From contig JACDDF010000136.1 in NCBI GenBank assembly GCA_013817135.1, positions 1 through 6,431 of the forward strand: a DNA stretch of 6,431 bases, written 5' to 3'. This document shows positions 6,320 through 6,431 of this stretch, in pieces (positions within the stretch are counted from its first letter, which is position 1; every line of letters starts with the position of its first letter). A program made the position numbers and the translations under genes. This DNA comes from Nitrospirales bacterium (lineage in GTDB: Bacteria; Nitrospirota; Nitrospiria; Nitrospirales; UBA8639). Under the pieces are notes generated by a model. The model ran no database searches and was not told the DNA's origin. It was given only the letters and a program-made list of their open reading frames with translations.

Positions 6320-6431
6320 TCATTGGGTCACATAGTTGGGGACATTGTTGTAGCCCGTATTATTTGTGATGGTATTGTTTGGCCCACTGCTAAGAATCCC
6401 GGCTCCGGTATGGTTATATACAGTGTTATTG
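6320..6431 (-). CDS. Second beta-helix repeat protein, C-terminal end only
   Basis: The last 36 codons and the TGA (6320-6322) of a minus-strand gene that begins beyond the right edge. The residues, including NNTVYNHTGAGILSSG and NNTITNNTGYNNVPNYV, are Asn- and Gly-rich rungs of a right-handed beta-helix. They align by eye with residues about 302-340 of the complete beta-helix protein (NNTIFDNDQNGLQI, NTIIKNNISYGN), so the two are likely related. Unlike that protein, this one stops about one rung later and lacks the NPLFVD...SPAID tail; none of the three minus-strand frames downstream of the stop encodes such a tail. It may be a natural shorter variant or a truncated gene. As its N-terminus is unseen, export is inferred from its relative. 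Confidence 0.72.
   Translation of the reverse strand, partial: NNTVYNHTGAGILSSGPNNTITNNTGYNNVPNYVTQ

Overview
The window is a stretch of bacterial DNA of moderate GC: hand-counted 60-base lines give about 52% in the first gene, 35-42% in the sampled AT-rich lines of the long spacer and 52-58% in its GC-rich end. It reads as part of a surface or extracellular polysaccharide locus. A Sec signal peptide on an exported beta-helix protein, retaining GT4 glycosyltransferases and a CapK/PaaK-like adenylate-forming enzyme fit a Gram-negative, environmental bacterium. No rRNA, tRNA or housekeeping marker is present, so the phylum cannot be fixed. My loose impression is a Nitrospirota-, Methylomirabilota- or deltaproteobacterial-type genome, held weakly.

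Layout. At the left edge (2-595, +) lies the C-terminal half of a GT4 glycosyltransferase whose start is outside the window. After a 169-base spacer comes a second, complete GT4 glycosyltransferase (765-1808, +), followed by a weak hairpin plus T-tract terminator. Converging on it is a 424-residue secreted right-handed beta-helix protein (1989-3263, -) with a strong Shine-Dalgarno, a signal peptide and a candidate sigma70-type promoter. A 910-919 base gene-free interval (3264 to the next start) is AT-rich at first and then changes sharply to a GC-rich block that may be the relic of a mobile or repetitive element. Next is a complete CapK/PaaK-like enzyme (4183-5592, +; possible TTG start at 4174), then about 730 bases without a convincing gene but with one very strong GC-rich hairpin (6181-6209). 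The right edge carries the last 36 codons of a second beta-helix protein on the minus strand (6320-6431).

How the genes may work together. The two glycosyltransferases would add sugars from activated donors to a lipid-linked glycan at the inner membrane. The CapK-like enzyme would activate a carboxylic acid, perhaps an acyl group or amino acid decorating the glycan. The exported beta-helix proteins could bind, cleave or epimerise the polymer outside the cytoplasm. This functional link is inferred from family membership and proximity; the genes do not form one operon.

I did not find a clearly new biological system. The observations most worth a second look are the pair of minus-strand beta-helix genes enclosing a plus-strand CapK-like gene, the abrupt composition change just upstream of that gene, the possible interleaved stems downstream of the first beta-helix gene, and a cluster of six-base palindromes in the spacer.
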